Source: Tyto alba
Lineage: Eukaryota > Chordata > Aves > Strigiformes > Tytonidae
Direction: 5' to 3'
Length of the DNA: 64,000 nucleotides
NCBI RefSeq assembly: GCF_018691265.1
Contig: NW_024881300.1
Coordinates: 2,375,046-2,439,045, forward strand
This document shows, one piece after another, positions 50,350 through 63,664 of the stretch (its first letter is position 1; each line of letters begins with the position of its first letter). A model generated the notes under the pieces. It was given only the letters and a program-made list of their open reading frames with translations, was not told the origin of the DNA and did no database searches. The position numbers were made by a program, and so were the translations under genes.

Positions 50350-53300
50350 CTACTCCCTCTGGTAGCCACTCAGTTCCACCTCATCCTTGCGGCGACGGTG
50401 CGTGAAGAGGGAGCTCAGGGGGTAGAGCTTGGCTTTGGCCTGGAAGCGCTGCCCAGCAATGTCGATCTCGTACTCGCCCTGGTTGATGAAGTCAGTTGTC
50501 ACCACCAGCTCTTCTCCCGTCTTCTCGTCAAAGTGCTGCACGAAGCCGAGGCAGACGTGGCGCTCCAGAGTGTAGCTGTAGGCACTGCTGGTGGTCTTGC
50601 CCACGTAGCGGCCGTTGCGGAATATGGGCTCCCCCCACCAGGGCCAGAGGTCCGTATCTGTGTCGTGGTCCTCAAGAATGAACATGGTGAAGCGCTTGTA
50701 CACACCGTTCTGCTTCTGTTCCAACAGCGCTTCCTGGCCCACGAACTGCATTCCCTGCGGAGAAAAGGAAGCCCCAGCTGATGAAGGGACAGGACCTGTA
50801 GCAGCTGCCGAGTTTTAGCAGACGGGCTTACTGACACGAGGTGAATTTGCACTTGGAACTCATGCCCTGTCAAGACAGGCTGCTTCTACAGGCAAGAAGC
50901 CCAGCTCAGACAGAAGCTCTCCTGTCACGTTTGTTGTTCCAGCTGTTAAAAATATTTGCGAAGCGGGCCTTTAAAAAATTCATTCTGATTTTCCCTGTAG
51001 TGAAAACATGTCACCGTTCTAGCTTTTGCCATGTTTCTTGTTCCAGAAGTCTCCCATGTTTTATAAACCAGAGGGAAACTGTAACAGCATACGAAATTTG
51101 TGTCCCTAATCACTACATTCCCTCCTCTGAATTATTAGATACAAGCAGTTGTTTTGGCTCGTGCAAGGATGCGAGAAAGAAGGCAACAAGCAAGTGACAG
51201 AGGCAGCACCTGCCACCACAGCAAGCAGGATACAACTCTACACTGTTCTCTGTTTTAATAAAAATAGAGAACTCCCCTGTTTTAGTAAAAATAGACAACA
51301 CCTGTTCTTGGGACCTATCCTCATATTTAACTTCATCAACCGCCCCTTGGTGCGCAGGCTGGCTTTTGCTTCATCAGGGAAAACACCATTTTGCTTCATC
51401 ATTGGGAAAACACCATTTTGCTTCATCGTTGGGAAAACAGCTGGGAGAAACGCGAACTCTGAGCATCTGTAAGGCACGCAGCACGCTCACTGCGCACATG
51501 AGCAACACAGGATGCTACACAGATCACTGGGAATCCTGCCCAGGAAGGAGACAGATCGAACCTTTTTCATATTTCTAGCACCTTTATGAAGTACAGGAAT
51601 ATAGGTTATGGTTAGGTACTGCACACAGCTCCATCAGAAACCCGGTATATCTACCCCCATGGATGGCAAGGTCTTTTCAGCTCAGTACTGCTCTCCCAGC
51701 CACCACTGCTGCAATAGCAGACCCCGCTGCAGAAGGTGATCTCCACTGTACCTTTTCCAGCTTGACCTGGAACTCACGTCCACACTCCATAGGAGTGGTA
51801 AAAGCATCCAGATCCTGGCCCCAGAAGGCAAAGAACTTCTCAATGCGCAGGCTGCGGAGCGCGTAATAACCGGCGTTCCGAATCCCGTACTTCTGTCCCA
51901 TGTTCATCACCTCGTTGTACACGTGAAGGGCATACTGCAAAGGGAGGGTGAAACACCGAGCTGCAGACTAACACCAGGAGAGAGCAACAGCATCCGACCG
52001 TGCCCTGCTGCTGGGGCACAAGAGGTCTGCCCGGCTGGAACGCAATACAAAGCGGGGGAACTCCCCGCAGAGCCTGCAGGCAGCTTTCATGTGGTACAAA
52101 CCAGACAACCTGAGTCAACTCGGGAAGTGTTTCTGATTATGCATGCAAGCAACTGCTTTAATTAGCTCAGGCTACAGTGTACGCTTACCTCTATGGGGAT
52201 ATAAAGCATGAATCCAGGTTCTCCTGTGTGAGTGATACTCATCACACGGATGCCATTAGCATAGCCCACGCTCATCTCCTGCAGAATCAGAGGGGTTGAA
52301 ATCATCCAAACTGGAGCACAGCACGGAGATCCAGAAGGAGCGCGATGCGTAACGCAAGCCACACTGCCCAGCCCTCTCTCCCCTTCCCCGCTGCAGTTCA
52401 CCACCAGCACATACTTGCAAAGAGTTCACATTTAAAAATTCAGAGAGCGATGTCACATTACCCAGACTTCTTAATCACTTCGTGACACTTGGCAATAAGC
52501 CTTGGAACTAGGTCAGGACACAGGCTTGTATTCTGGATACAAGACAGAAGTTGAATAACAGCTATCTGCTCAGCCTTTTGACGTGACAGGAGACAATGAC
52601 TCCTGAGTCACCGATCCCAGCTGCTCCTCTGACAGCTTCATAATTGATTATATGAAATATGTCAAGATATCAAATGGCAGCAAGCCTACAGTGAGTGGAA
52701 TACTGAAAACAAATGCATATTCACCTATATATTTAGCAAGCAGAACTCAAAGAGGAGTAGCTAAAGTGAGCCTAGTGAGTTCATTACCAACCTAGCTCAG
52801 TAACTGCAGTAAACCTGTATGTAAATCTAAATTCCCCTCTAACTACACAAAACATAATGCTTCCCCTCCTTCCACACGTTTCAAAAAACCCAGCAGGGTG
52901 AGGAGGAAGGAAGCACAGCCACTCACCTTGCAAAAGAGAGAGGGAAAGTGTTCTGGAGTTATTGGGGCATATGACAACTCTGACAAGACATCCACAGCAC
53001 GGGGGCCGATCAGATTGAGAGCTAACGAGGGGAAGATAACAGTATTAGGATGAGACTGGAGAAGTTCTGCCCGGTGTCTAACTTACATATGCGCGTGCCC
53101 CAATTCCTGAAGTCTTAGGGTTTATTGAACTAATAGGTACGTTTGCATTTCAGAACGGAGGAAAGAGTCATGAAACTCCCTCTCCTTACAGTCCACAGGA
53201 AAGGAAAGCTGTCTCCCAGCTCATGGCTCGCTAGAAGGAAGTCTCTGAATTGCTGCTTTCATCCAACCGTTTGGAAAGGAGACCCAGTCACCACTTCTAG

Positions 53301-56300
53301 ACACTTTTAAGCAATTAATTGGCATGCAGCACAAGACCCCATTTGTGGTTTCAGGCTGTATAAGGAGGTCAGCTTTCAGCGATTTCTTACCCGTGTACTT
53401 CCAGGTCACGTCTTCCATGGTCAGGTTGCTGTCGTCAGGCAAGCGGTTCTTCAGCCAGGCCCAGCAATGGACTTGTTGGTCAGTAGGGGAAATCATGAAG
53501 AAGCTGGAACAGACAAATTGAAACCGAGAAACAATGAACGGACAGCCACAAGACGATGCAGTGCATTCTGCGTCCACGAACTACTGGAGCCATTCAGCAG
53601 CTTCCAAGCTAAAAGGAGACCAAAACAAGCTGGTTTGCGAAAACCACAGCTAAAGTCTCTGGATCGATGCCATCACATCTGTCATGACAAGAAACCCCAG
53701 CCTTCAAGCATTGGCAGTAGTCTGGTGACAAGAAGGGACTACACAGGCGATTCTGTGGAAAGTTCACAGGGTAACTCAGAAGTCACAATCGTTTTGCAGA
53801 AGGTTTTCGCAGCTCTTCACGACCAGTGATTCTGTCTACTCTGACAGTCAGAAGAGTGCATGGTTCACACAGCAATTCCTTGTTACAGCAAAAGTCTTTT
53901 CACACACAATAGCGGTTATTATTAACAGTTTCCAAAAACAGAACTCCACTTGATATGTGAAAATGAGCTACTTGTGTAAGTCTCCTTCATACTAACTGCA
54001 AGTTAAAGTACATTATTGACAGAGATAACATCTGCAGAAATGACTAGGCAAGGAGGAGAGCTACTGGTTTCACACAGAGAAGGACAATGCTTTTAAGTAA
54101 TATATGAATGCAGACAGAAGAGGAAGAGAAAGAAAAGCTGTTTCCAATTGAAAGAGCAGCAAAGAATGCTTTCACACCAATACAATGAAAGCACACACAG
54201 AAAGCTGTTCAGAGAAATAAAGCCGACATTCAGCTGGGACATGCCAATGAAGAAGTTTTTAAAAATGAGCAAGTTTTTTTTTGTTAAATGCCAAAGAGAG
54301 CCCAAGTTGAGTCTAAGGACAAGAACTTGTGATCACATCAGTTTGCACCAGAGAGCACGAAAAAGAATCATGACAGACTGCAGAGCTGAGAATTAGTGTA
54401 CCCATACTGCAATGAAAGTTGAAATAATCAAAAAGGAGTACTTGCATCATGCAGTTCCAATGAGGAGACTGGCCAGGAGCCAATGAGGAACCATTTGGTT
54501 TGTACTTTAAATGATTATCTAAATTAATACACTCTAATGACTGCTGAAAACAATTCATCTTTCAATTGAGAAATTAAACATCTGAAGGCCTAACATTTTG
54601 TAGAAATCTATGTTCACCTGTAGTCACAGAAAAAGGCATATTTTCCCCAGCATCGGTAAATTCAGGAGCCCCCTCTCATTTGGGTTACTGAATTAGGGAC
54701 GTAAGCGGAGAATCAAGACTCTTCTTTTTTCTTTACAGAAGGGAAAGAAGCTTATGATCTCCAAGAAAAGGTTATTAAAGGCTCTACCACCCAAAGTGTG
54801 ATGGATAAAGACGCTGCCTGCATACCTACCTGCGTTTGCTCAGTCGCGCGATGCTGCAGTCATTCTCATAACCTCCTTTCTCATTAAGCATGCCTGTATG
54901 CACAACGTGCCCAACCGGCACATCCAGGTCATGGGAGAAGAGATACTGCAGACTCTCCAGGGCCTGGTCTCCTGTGGACTACATGAATCGGAAGGCAGAG
55001 AAAGTCAGACAAGCTGTCTGAGCAATGCAAATCCACCGGGGCAGTCTGAGATTGCATCAAAGTCCTGGCCCAAATTTGTTCGATTCGTAACGATAGTGAC
55101 ACTGATGTCCTGAGCGTGATGGGACAAAATGGTGACAGAGTGCCTGGGGTCAGGTTCTACTTACAGACTAAACTGGTATTGCTATAAAACTGAGCCTTCG
55201 ACAGACAAGATGCAATCTATGCTAAATATTGTGGTACAACCTGAATTCGGTCACACAGCTGGACTTCCTCTATCTGTCCTCAACGGGACACACAGAATTT
55301 TGCAAAAGCCGTCAATGACAAACTAAAGGCCACTTTTCCCAGGCTGATGCTTTGGCACTTCCTAGGTACTTACGCTTATTTCAAACTTGGTAAAAGATGA
55401 CATGTCAATGACACAAACTGCTTCCTTACAGCACTTGACTTCGGATCCCACGATATCAAACCAGTCTGGTTTGTAAAAGGTTTTGCTCTGATCCAAATCC
55501 AGCAGATCTAACGTAAAGAAAAAGCAAAGGGACAACTCATGAACTGCATGAACTGAGATCTTGCGTAGACCAACAGGGATGCACTAGGCAGAGGAAAATA
55601 TAATCTCACCTTTCCCAGGTGGGACAAAATACTTGACTCTCTCAAATCCATGCTTCTCCATCCACCTAGCCCCCTGTGCATCCAGACGGTCGTACAGCGG
55701 TGAAGTACGCAGCTGCCTGCCAGTCTGGAAGTCCCAGCGGGGAACTTTCAGATCACACATGAGGGCTGCAACGGTCACAAAGATCCGTTATTAGGCAAAG
55801 TGATTATCTAAAATTTTCTTCCAGATTATCAACACTTACTAATATCTGAACCAGTAGTAACGTTGCCTCGAAACAGTTTTGACCTTCCTTTTCTGTTTTC
55901 AAAAATCGACAAATCTGGTTTGATCCGTTTATAGCTATTCAAAATCAGAATAACAATATTCACACAGAACACTTACATTTATAGATACTTATGGTCCCCT
56001 AACAATACTGTCAAGATAACAAAAACCCTCTATTTTTCACGAAGCCATGTTGACTAGCATTAATTATACATTATTCTTCCCTGACAGCACACTATATCAG
56101 ACACTTATCATTCTGACAATAATAATGCTGGGGTGGGCAGCCCACAGCTACAAGAATCATCTAATTCAGCCTCTTAAATATTGGCAGTTCAGCCTCTTCT
56201 AATTACTGAAGCTTTTCCAAATGGCTCCTATACCTTTTCAGCCGATATAGAATATTCTTATTTAGAAAATAAGTTACCCTAATAAATGTGTAGCATCCTC

Positions 56301-59300
56301 TCGGGTTACCAGGGGGCAATAATAACTCAAGGATGCTTGAATACTTATTATAAATGTTCTGTTTCTACGTAGGTCATAACCTGCTTAAAATTGAAGATAA
56401 GCTGAATATTTCTTACTGACTGCTTCTATTTAATTTAATGATTTTATTGGCATTACCTGCTATTGATACTCCTGAAGAGTGGGTAGAGGGAAGAACAGGT
56501 TAGAATGGAAACATAACACCACAGAAATTGAATACAGTACTTATCTTGTAAAAATTAAGAGTGATTCTGTAGCTACCAGCATTGAGATTTGTATTGGGAA
56601 GCAACTGAAGAATAATGCCAAGAGTATAAAGTGATTTTTCTGGGAGGAAGATCAAAGCATAAGGTTTTTATTTCCTGGATATAGCAGGCCTAAGAGGTTT
56701 ACCCAACTTCTCTGCTTTCACTCGAACACATGTTTTCAGTTTAGACTTGGTATTCAAATAACTGTTCCTGTTTTGCAACTTGTGGAACGCTTCATACTTC
56801 TATCTGAAACTTGAAAAGAAGTTGTCCACTCGGGACAGACAATCAAACAATAGGAGGAAACGAAGTATGGCTTTAGACAGGAACAGTGACATCTCAAATC
56901 TATTCTGAAAGGTATTTATCGCAAACTTTGAGAGGAGAAAGCAGAATATATCTACGGAGACTTCCTGAATGATGTAAGATAATTGGATCACATACGCTTA
57001 AGTCAGAAGTGACGGTATTTCCACACTGTAATGATGTGCAAAGAATAACAAAGTTTGAGATCGTGCAATATTCCCAGTTAAGACCTTGGCGTTGTTTTAT
57101 TGGGCTGGAGTCCTACAGAGATACGTAGAAATTTCCCCACACCAGAGGCAAAGCACAGAAACAGGAGAGCGCGTGGTACCAACAGCATTTCTTTAAGAAA
57201 AGCTAATGAGAACACTGCTAACACAAAAATCCCCCCATCCTTTCTCTTCTCCTGCCAAGAGGCTGTATTGCCACAAAGGAGGCCAGGAAGAAGGAAAAAT
57301 GTTTCCCAGAGTGATGATAGAGGAGCAACAGTGCAGCAAAGAGGAAAATCCTGGACATCCTGGCCAGCACTCGGTGCAGAGACCTCACTTACGCATTACT
57401 TCCATCACACGGTGACGGAGGAAAGTGCGACTGCTCTGAAGGGTACCAAAACGTTTCAAGTCCAGAGGCCAGACGTTTTCTGATGGATATCCATTTACCA
57501 TCCACTCTGCCAGGTACCTGATGGAAGAAGTAAAGACAGACAGTTATCAGCCAGTGTCTTCAGGGAGAGTCTAGCTTTGAAGTCAGGAGCAATGTAATTT
57601 GGACATGAGAATTTCTTGCAGCAGGGAGAGAGAAGACAACCAACATGGCATTCTAAATACTAGCAGAATCTGAAAGGTTTCCCTTTACACAACCCATCCA
57701 GCAGATTTTCAAATTCTTTACTTCCCATTAGGATGAAACATACAGGGCAGCAGGAAGTTAAGGACACGTGGTAAATGAAGCCAGAGCCTGGACAGGTAGC
57801 CTGGCTGACATGGTGTCAAGTCCTCGGGCTACACTGTGAAAGAAGGCGCTGAGTATGTTTGGGTTGGAGTTAGGAGGCTGACTGCTTTGTCATTTTTCAG
57901 TACCTGGTGTAGGCTCAGCCACAAATCATCAGTGACAGCATTCATTTCAGCACAAGGTGCCAGCCAAGTTATGTTTAGCTACACTTCTAGCAGTGAAGAA
58001 GGAAGGCATGTTCCAGAGCTAAAGGACAAAGGCAGCTCAGACCAAAGCAGAGCAGAAGGATCTGTTCACAGTCAGTAAACAGAAAAACAAAGGGGTTTGA
58101 GACTGATCATTAAAAGTCACATTAGCAAGCTAAGCGGCTTATCTTGAGGCTGTATCAACAAATGGATAAACGGTGCTTTCACCTTCAGAAATTATTTTGA
58201 TTCTAAGAGAACCTCACTGCAAAGACTCTCTATATTTCATATGGCAAAGAAAAAAAATCATGAGTTGCTTCCCTGGGGAGTTAAATTATTAGACAACAGA
58301 CAGAGACTAGTGGAGACAAATGCAGATACTAACACCTGCCAGGACAAGCAAGCAGCTTGTTAAGAAGGCTGTACGGCAGAAGGGATGCTGGGTCGCCAAA
58401 ATCAAATGGCAATCAGAGGGAGTGATGATCATTCTGCAATCAACTTTGTGGCTGGGATCACACTTACATGCTTGTCAAAGTATTTGCATTAACATAGGAA
58501 CTGGGGTTTACTGGGAAAGGATTCCATCCCTAGCTCACTGTCAGAGGACAGTCTTTAACAGTACTGGCAGCACTGGCTTCATGTATGCGGTGCTTCATCT
58601 GCATCAGATTCACTCTGCTTTCATAGAAATTTACTGCTGCGTCAATTTGAATGATCTAAGGACTTCAATCAAATAATAAATTAAAGGGGATCATGGAGTA
58701 CAGAAGACGAGGGAACATATCCTTTGCTAAGCTTTTATCTCTTCCTGGTAAATAAAAAAACTGGACTAGTTAGCTCTAAGAAAGCTTAATTGATCCCCAG
58801 CATGCTGCTGATCACTGAGATGCGATGCCCGAGGTGCGCCGGACAGGAGAGCCCAACACAGATTTGGAATACACACAGGAGAACATAATCAGAACATGGC
58901 AACTGCTCCTCTCCTTCACTCAAGTTGGAAACAAAAGAGCAGTCTTTGTCAGAGAGAAAGCGACAAATACTGACCAGGACATTCTACACAGAAGGATCGC
59001 CTGAGCAGTCTCTTTTCTTGGTTAAAACCTTACTTACACACGTAACAGTGATAAACCACTTACTTGCCTGCTCCCCCACCATAGGAGATACCAGCTGAGT
59101 TCATACCAGCCAGCACGAAGTAGCCCCGCACGGTGGGCGACTCGCCCATGATGCAGCGCATGTCTGGTGTGAAGGACTCCGGGCAATTCACCAGCTGCAT
59201 GATCTGCAGCGCCTCCAGATCCGGCATCCTGCGCAGAAGGGCACTCAGAAGTGGCTCTAGGACCCAAGACAAACAAACAAACAAACAAACAAACAAAAAA

Positions 59301-62300
59301 GACAAAAAGTCACAGCCTTCAGTCTCGACGCGTTTCAGCTGCTTCAAACTGGACAGCACGACAGAGGCATGCTGTTATCTGAACAGATGAAAACTGCTTT
59401 CACACTGCGGTACGGTCGCAGGATAAACCCTTCAGCTGCTGGAACCAAACCACTCGAAATGGATCCCACAGCTCACCTTACTGACCCGGCCCAAGAGCCC
59501 AGTATTGTTTTCAACAGGGCAAGAGCATGGTCAGTTTTGTTAGGGAAAGCTGTAGGAATAGACAACCCGGATACCTAGCGAGGAGTAAGAACAGACAAAT
59601 CTGTATGATGCTTGTTTCACTCTGCCAGCCTCTGCTGACCATCAGCACAGAGGATTTCCTGCAAATCTGATGTCTTCCCTATTTAGTACCCCCTAAATTA
59701 ATGTCTCTAAATACTTGACCAACCTTCCCCAAACTCATGAAAACATCCTAGAGGCCAGCAAGGAGTTCCACATATTTAGTGTTTGTTGTATGAAGAATCA
59801 CCTTCTTTTGTTTTGAAATTCACACTCAATTAACTTTTTTTAATGCCTCCCAGTTGGCGTAACAGAAGAGACAGTGAACAGGAGATCCCCATCTACACTG
59901 TCCATCTCATTCAAGATTTCACAGACTTCTGTTTATTTCCCTCCTGTCATCTCTTTTTCCCAGCTGACTCAGTCATTCCTCGCTTGGAAACAGGTTCCAA
60001 GCTTTGATCAGTCTCTTGCTGCTCTTTCACCAGGCCTTCTCCAGTCACACGGTAGAGACAGAGAGTCTAGAACAACACCCAGTATTGGGCAAACCAAGGA
60101 TTTAAAGTTGCACAATGACTGTGTTTTCTGTTGTTTTCCTAACAACTCCCAGCTTGTCTTTTTTGCTTTGACGCTGCTGAGCTGATGTCTTCACAGAACT
60201 GATACAACCCCAAGGTCAGTTCATAGCCCATCGTTCTGTACGGTGAAAGTAAGACCATCCTCACACACCCCCACGCACTTGCGTCACTTCACATTTATCC
60301 TCATTGAATTTCCTTGCCACTTCATTGCCCAGTCACGCTGGAAAGGTCCTTCAGCAATTCTTCACAGTCTGACATTTGAGAGTGTTAATAAAGGGATAAG
60401 CTATCTACTTTGTTTTTCTTGTCCAGAAGTTACCTCTGCATAGTACTCCAGATAAAAGCCCTCAAGATTCGGCACTAATAACACTCCTCAACTTCACACA
60501 CACAGAGTGAAATAATCAGACTTCACATTACCTAAGAAGTTACAAACAGAAACAGTCTTTCTGACCTGTTCTTTCCCTTCCCTTTCTCATGCATTAGAAT
60601 TCCAGAGTGAGAGCCCGTAGCTACAGACTTCTTTTCCTTATTAATAAAAAGAGGGATCAGTGTTAGATTCGTTCTCGTATCCAGCCCAACATTTAAGCAA
60701 TTGTACAGGCTATTTTAAAATCAAAAGGTGTTCCAATGAAAGAGATCAAAGCAGTAATGCAAGAGCTCAAACCACAGGAACTGCAGCCCTAGAAAAGGAT
60801 CAAATATTGGCTGAGTAAGCTCTGACTCTGCTCAACTGTTCAGTACGTCTGAACTGATAAAAGGGTAATGCTGGAACATCGCATGCAGTTGCTTCTGAAA
60901 CTTGAGCAATTTGTGGGTGCCAGCAAGCAGTGACTTCTCATTTCAGCAGTACCTAGAAAACCAAAAGGGAAGTGGGTGTGGAGCTCGAGCAACTCATCAG
61001 TGAAGCTAGAGCAACTCATCAGTGAAGCTACTCTCTTCAGCAAGTCTGTAGGCATCTATAGATCTAAAAACCTTTAGCATATGCCAACACAAAACTGCAC
61101 CCCATCCTGGCTCCATCCCCCGGAGTTTAAACTTTTATGGTATCAATATGGCATCTCACAGAAACGAAAGTAAAATTAATCGATTTAACGTGGGGAATAG
61201 TTGGAAGAACACACTACCATGGCAGAAAGAAATCAGTGAAAATCCATCCGTGCCTAGACTCACATACAGAGGCATTCACATTCACAAGGGATGCAAAGAG
61301 CTCTGACGCAAGGGAAAACTGGATCCCTGAAGTAAAGGCAAATCTGAAGATGAAAGGGCACACACAAATTTACCAGGCATAAAAGGGCTGGGGAAAAAAA
61401 GAAAATAGACCATGCTATGTTCTTTCCTACAGGAAGAGCCCACCATACAGAATATACAAATAGAATCAAATAAAATGGGAGGTGAAAGACAGGACATTTA
61501 GAATATAAGAAACCACCGCTCTCAATGGTGGGATGAAGTCTGGGAAGCAACAATAACAAGTTCTGTCCACAAACCAACTGCCGCGGATGGACGTGCACTT
61601 GGCAGCCAGCGCTGAAGAGAGCTGCAGAAACAAAATACCACAGCTACACAGCAGGTCAACAGTGTTGATCTACAGCATCACAAGAGGAGCAGCATGTGGC
61701 ACTGACAGTCAAAAATCAAGTGAAATCGAAGAACAGCGCTGGAAAGTTGCACTAGAGGAAATTAATATATGCTGAGGGTTAGCGGGTGTTTTTAAACACT
61801 ACACAGATATCAATGTCATCCTTGGTAAAGGGGATTTATGTAAATTACTGACAGATGAAGAGGTGAATGAATCTGGAAGAACATTCATCTTTCCCACACC
61901 TTTCAGGTAAAGGCAGACAGATGCTAGCTGGTCAACAGCAGCCTGCATTGTTGCTAACTCTTCAGCCTTCTGCTGAAGCCACGTGTTTCATCGCAGTGGG
62001 AATCTTTCCTCCCTAACATACCAAAATGATCCCAGTCTTCTTGAAGGTTCTGAATCTCCAGCTGGTTCCGTCCCTCCGTGAAGAGAGGTTTGGGGTTTTT
62101 CTCAAAGCCTCCTGAGAGGATGCCGCCTTGCCAGTTGCGTATGTAGATCCTGCCATCTGGATCTACAATAGCTGCAGAGGAAATAAAAGAGGTGGGAAGG
62201 TAATTTGAGAGAAGGGATAGCTATCTCAGGCTGTTCCACAAACACCAACAATGGGGTCTGGTGACAGGCTGGGCCAAGCTAGCGGCCTCCTGACACGAGA

Positions 62301-63664
62301 AGGGACAGGCTCAGTCCCCCAGCCCCACTCTTTCACACCATTCTGGTTCTCACCTGAAACCTTGGTGAGCCAGTTTAGACTACTAAACCAGCATCAACTC
62401 CCACCACAACCATGCATGTTAACTTTTGGGCAGCACAGTAAATTGCATTGAACCTGAAGAGCACCCAAGCCAGCAGGACAGTGTTACCAGGAGTGGGAGG
62501 ACACAAAGGGGAGTCAGATCCCTTGTGGCACCGCTAAGCTATCATACTGGCTTAGTTCCACCAAGAGAGGTCCTGTTCTTCCCTCCCCCTTTTCTCCTCC
62601 TATATTAAGAACAGTTGATTTTAATGGAGGTGCGTTACTGTTCCAGTTTGCTGCAGGCCATCGGCGCAAAGAAGGTGGGCAGCACTGGGGTGAGGGCAGG
62701 CAGTCAGGTCTGGATTGCTTCTTCCAGTGGTGGTGGTAACTTGAAGCATTTATGATACTCCACCTGACATATTCCATAGCAATTTTTTCCACATACAGGA
62801 AAACTGTGAACATATAGATCTCTCTCTATATGTGTGAAACACATCCCCCCCCCCGCCCCATATATATATATATATATATGTATTTTTTTTAATTACTTAG
62901 TCATGTAAAAGTGAAGCACTTGGGGACAGCTCTGGTCAGAGAGCTGAACTTCCCTGAAGAGTATATACATTGCTCACTAGAAGCAGAAACTCTCGCTAAC
63001 AACTGAGAGTAAATAAGCAAAGCTTTCTACTACCCAGTCACAGCTTTCAAACACAAGGGCTTTTCTTTAAGAGATCCAAAAGCCAGAACATGGGGGAGGA
63101 GCAATTACCTCAAGTGTTTGGTTGCCCCTACAGCTCATAGACATGTAAATGCCATTGTAAAGCCTTAGCTTCAGTTGGAGGAAAGGAATAGATGGGCCAT
63201 TTGGGGACAGCAGCCTGCAAGGAAAACATAGTGCCAAGGCTAGCACCCTCTCCAGCCCACAAATGCAACAATCCAAGTCTCAGACACACCTACTAGTCAA
63301 GCTAGAGTCAAGGTCATTCTCCTGCTAAGTTGACAAACTCTGAAAACCAATTCCTGCAGCAAAAGCTTTCCCAAGAGTGAGGAAAGAGACTCCTTCTACC
63401 ACCACCGAAAGGATATTCAGAGCAATTCAGCTAGAATGCACTTCACAATCCCAAATGAGCTGAGAACTGGTAGCCCTCAGTTGGCTTTTTTGTCATAAAC
63501 TATTTGTCACCTTGGAAAGACAGAGGTAGAGCTGATGAATCCTTACTTGGTAAGCTGCTTGCCAGAGGCTCCTTCAAAGGGTGTGTCAGGAGGTAGAAGT
63601 GTTCGCAGGCATGGAGTGGGATATTGACCGGTTCCTCCCCAGAGTGGCCCAACTCATAGGCCCA
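50350..63664 (-). CDS. PDPR: PDPR, pyruvate dehydrogenase phosphatase regulatory subunit (3' part, partial)
   Basis: PDPR is the FAD-containing regulatory partner of pyruvate dehydrogenase phosphatase in the mitochondrial matrix; it lowers the phosphatase's Mg2+ sensitivity. The 12 last coding exons are present: 63664-63547, 62171-62022, 59256-59064, 57517-57393, 55765-55610, 55507-55374, 54978-54830, 53503-53391, 53021-52927, 52278-52189, 51934-51752, 50754-50350. They encode 636 residues to the TAG stop. Human PDPR has 879, so about 243 N-terminal residues (targeting peptide and FAD-binding start) lie beyond the right edge. The order is the C-terminal part of the DAO-type oxidoreductase domain (IYIRNWQGGILSGGFEKNPK; ending near VLAGMNSAGISYGGGAGK), a middle domain, then the GcvT/aminomethyltransferase-like folate-binding domain (SVGYANGIRVMSITHTGEPG, ALRSLRIEKFFAFWGQD). 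The similar dehydrogenases DMGDH and SARDH are excluded by sequence. All visible junctions are GT-AG and in frame. Confidence 0.96.
51377..51430. repeat. 27-bp tandem duplication
   Basis: GGGAAAACACCATTTTGCTT followed by CATCATT occurs twice in tandem (51377-51403 and 51404-51430, one mismatch), with a partial third copy. It lies in the last PDPR intron. Confidence 0.9.
59268..59298. repeat. (CAAA)n microsatellite
   Basis: About seven copies of CAAA/ACAA lie just upstream, in transcription sense, of the PDPR exon at 59256-59064, with only the short TTGGGTCCTAG acceptor between. In the transcript it is a TTTG-rich pyrimidine-type tract. Confidence 0.92.
59670..60390. mobile_element. Degenerate ancient amniote interspersed repeat
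   Basis: Several words in order match a repeat I know as abundant in turtles and other sauropsids: 'TCATCTCTTTTTCCCAGCTGA', then 'CAGTATTGGGCAAACCAAGGATTTAAA', then 'CACATTTATCCTCATTGAATTTC' with 'CATTGCCCAGTCAC' and 'AATTCTTCACAGTCTG'. The copy is heavily mutated and non-coding, in a PDPR intron. The family name and orientation are uncertain; it may be CR1-related. Confidence 0.5.
60987..61030. repeat. Perfect 22-bp tandem duplication
   Basis: GAGCAACTCATCAGTGAAGC plus TA occurs at 60987-61008 and again at 61009-61030 without mismatch, in a PDPR intron. Identity suggests a recent slippage or duplication event. Confidence 0.95.
62857..62882. repeat. (AT)n microsatellite preceded by a C run
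   Basis: A short C-rich stretch leads into TATATATATATATATATATG in a PDPR intron. It is a simple repeat and probably polymorphic. Confidence 0.9.
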
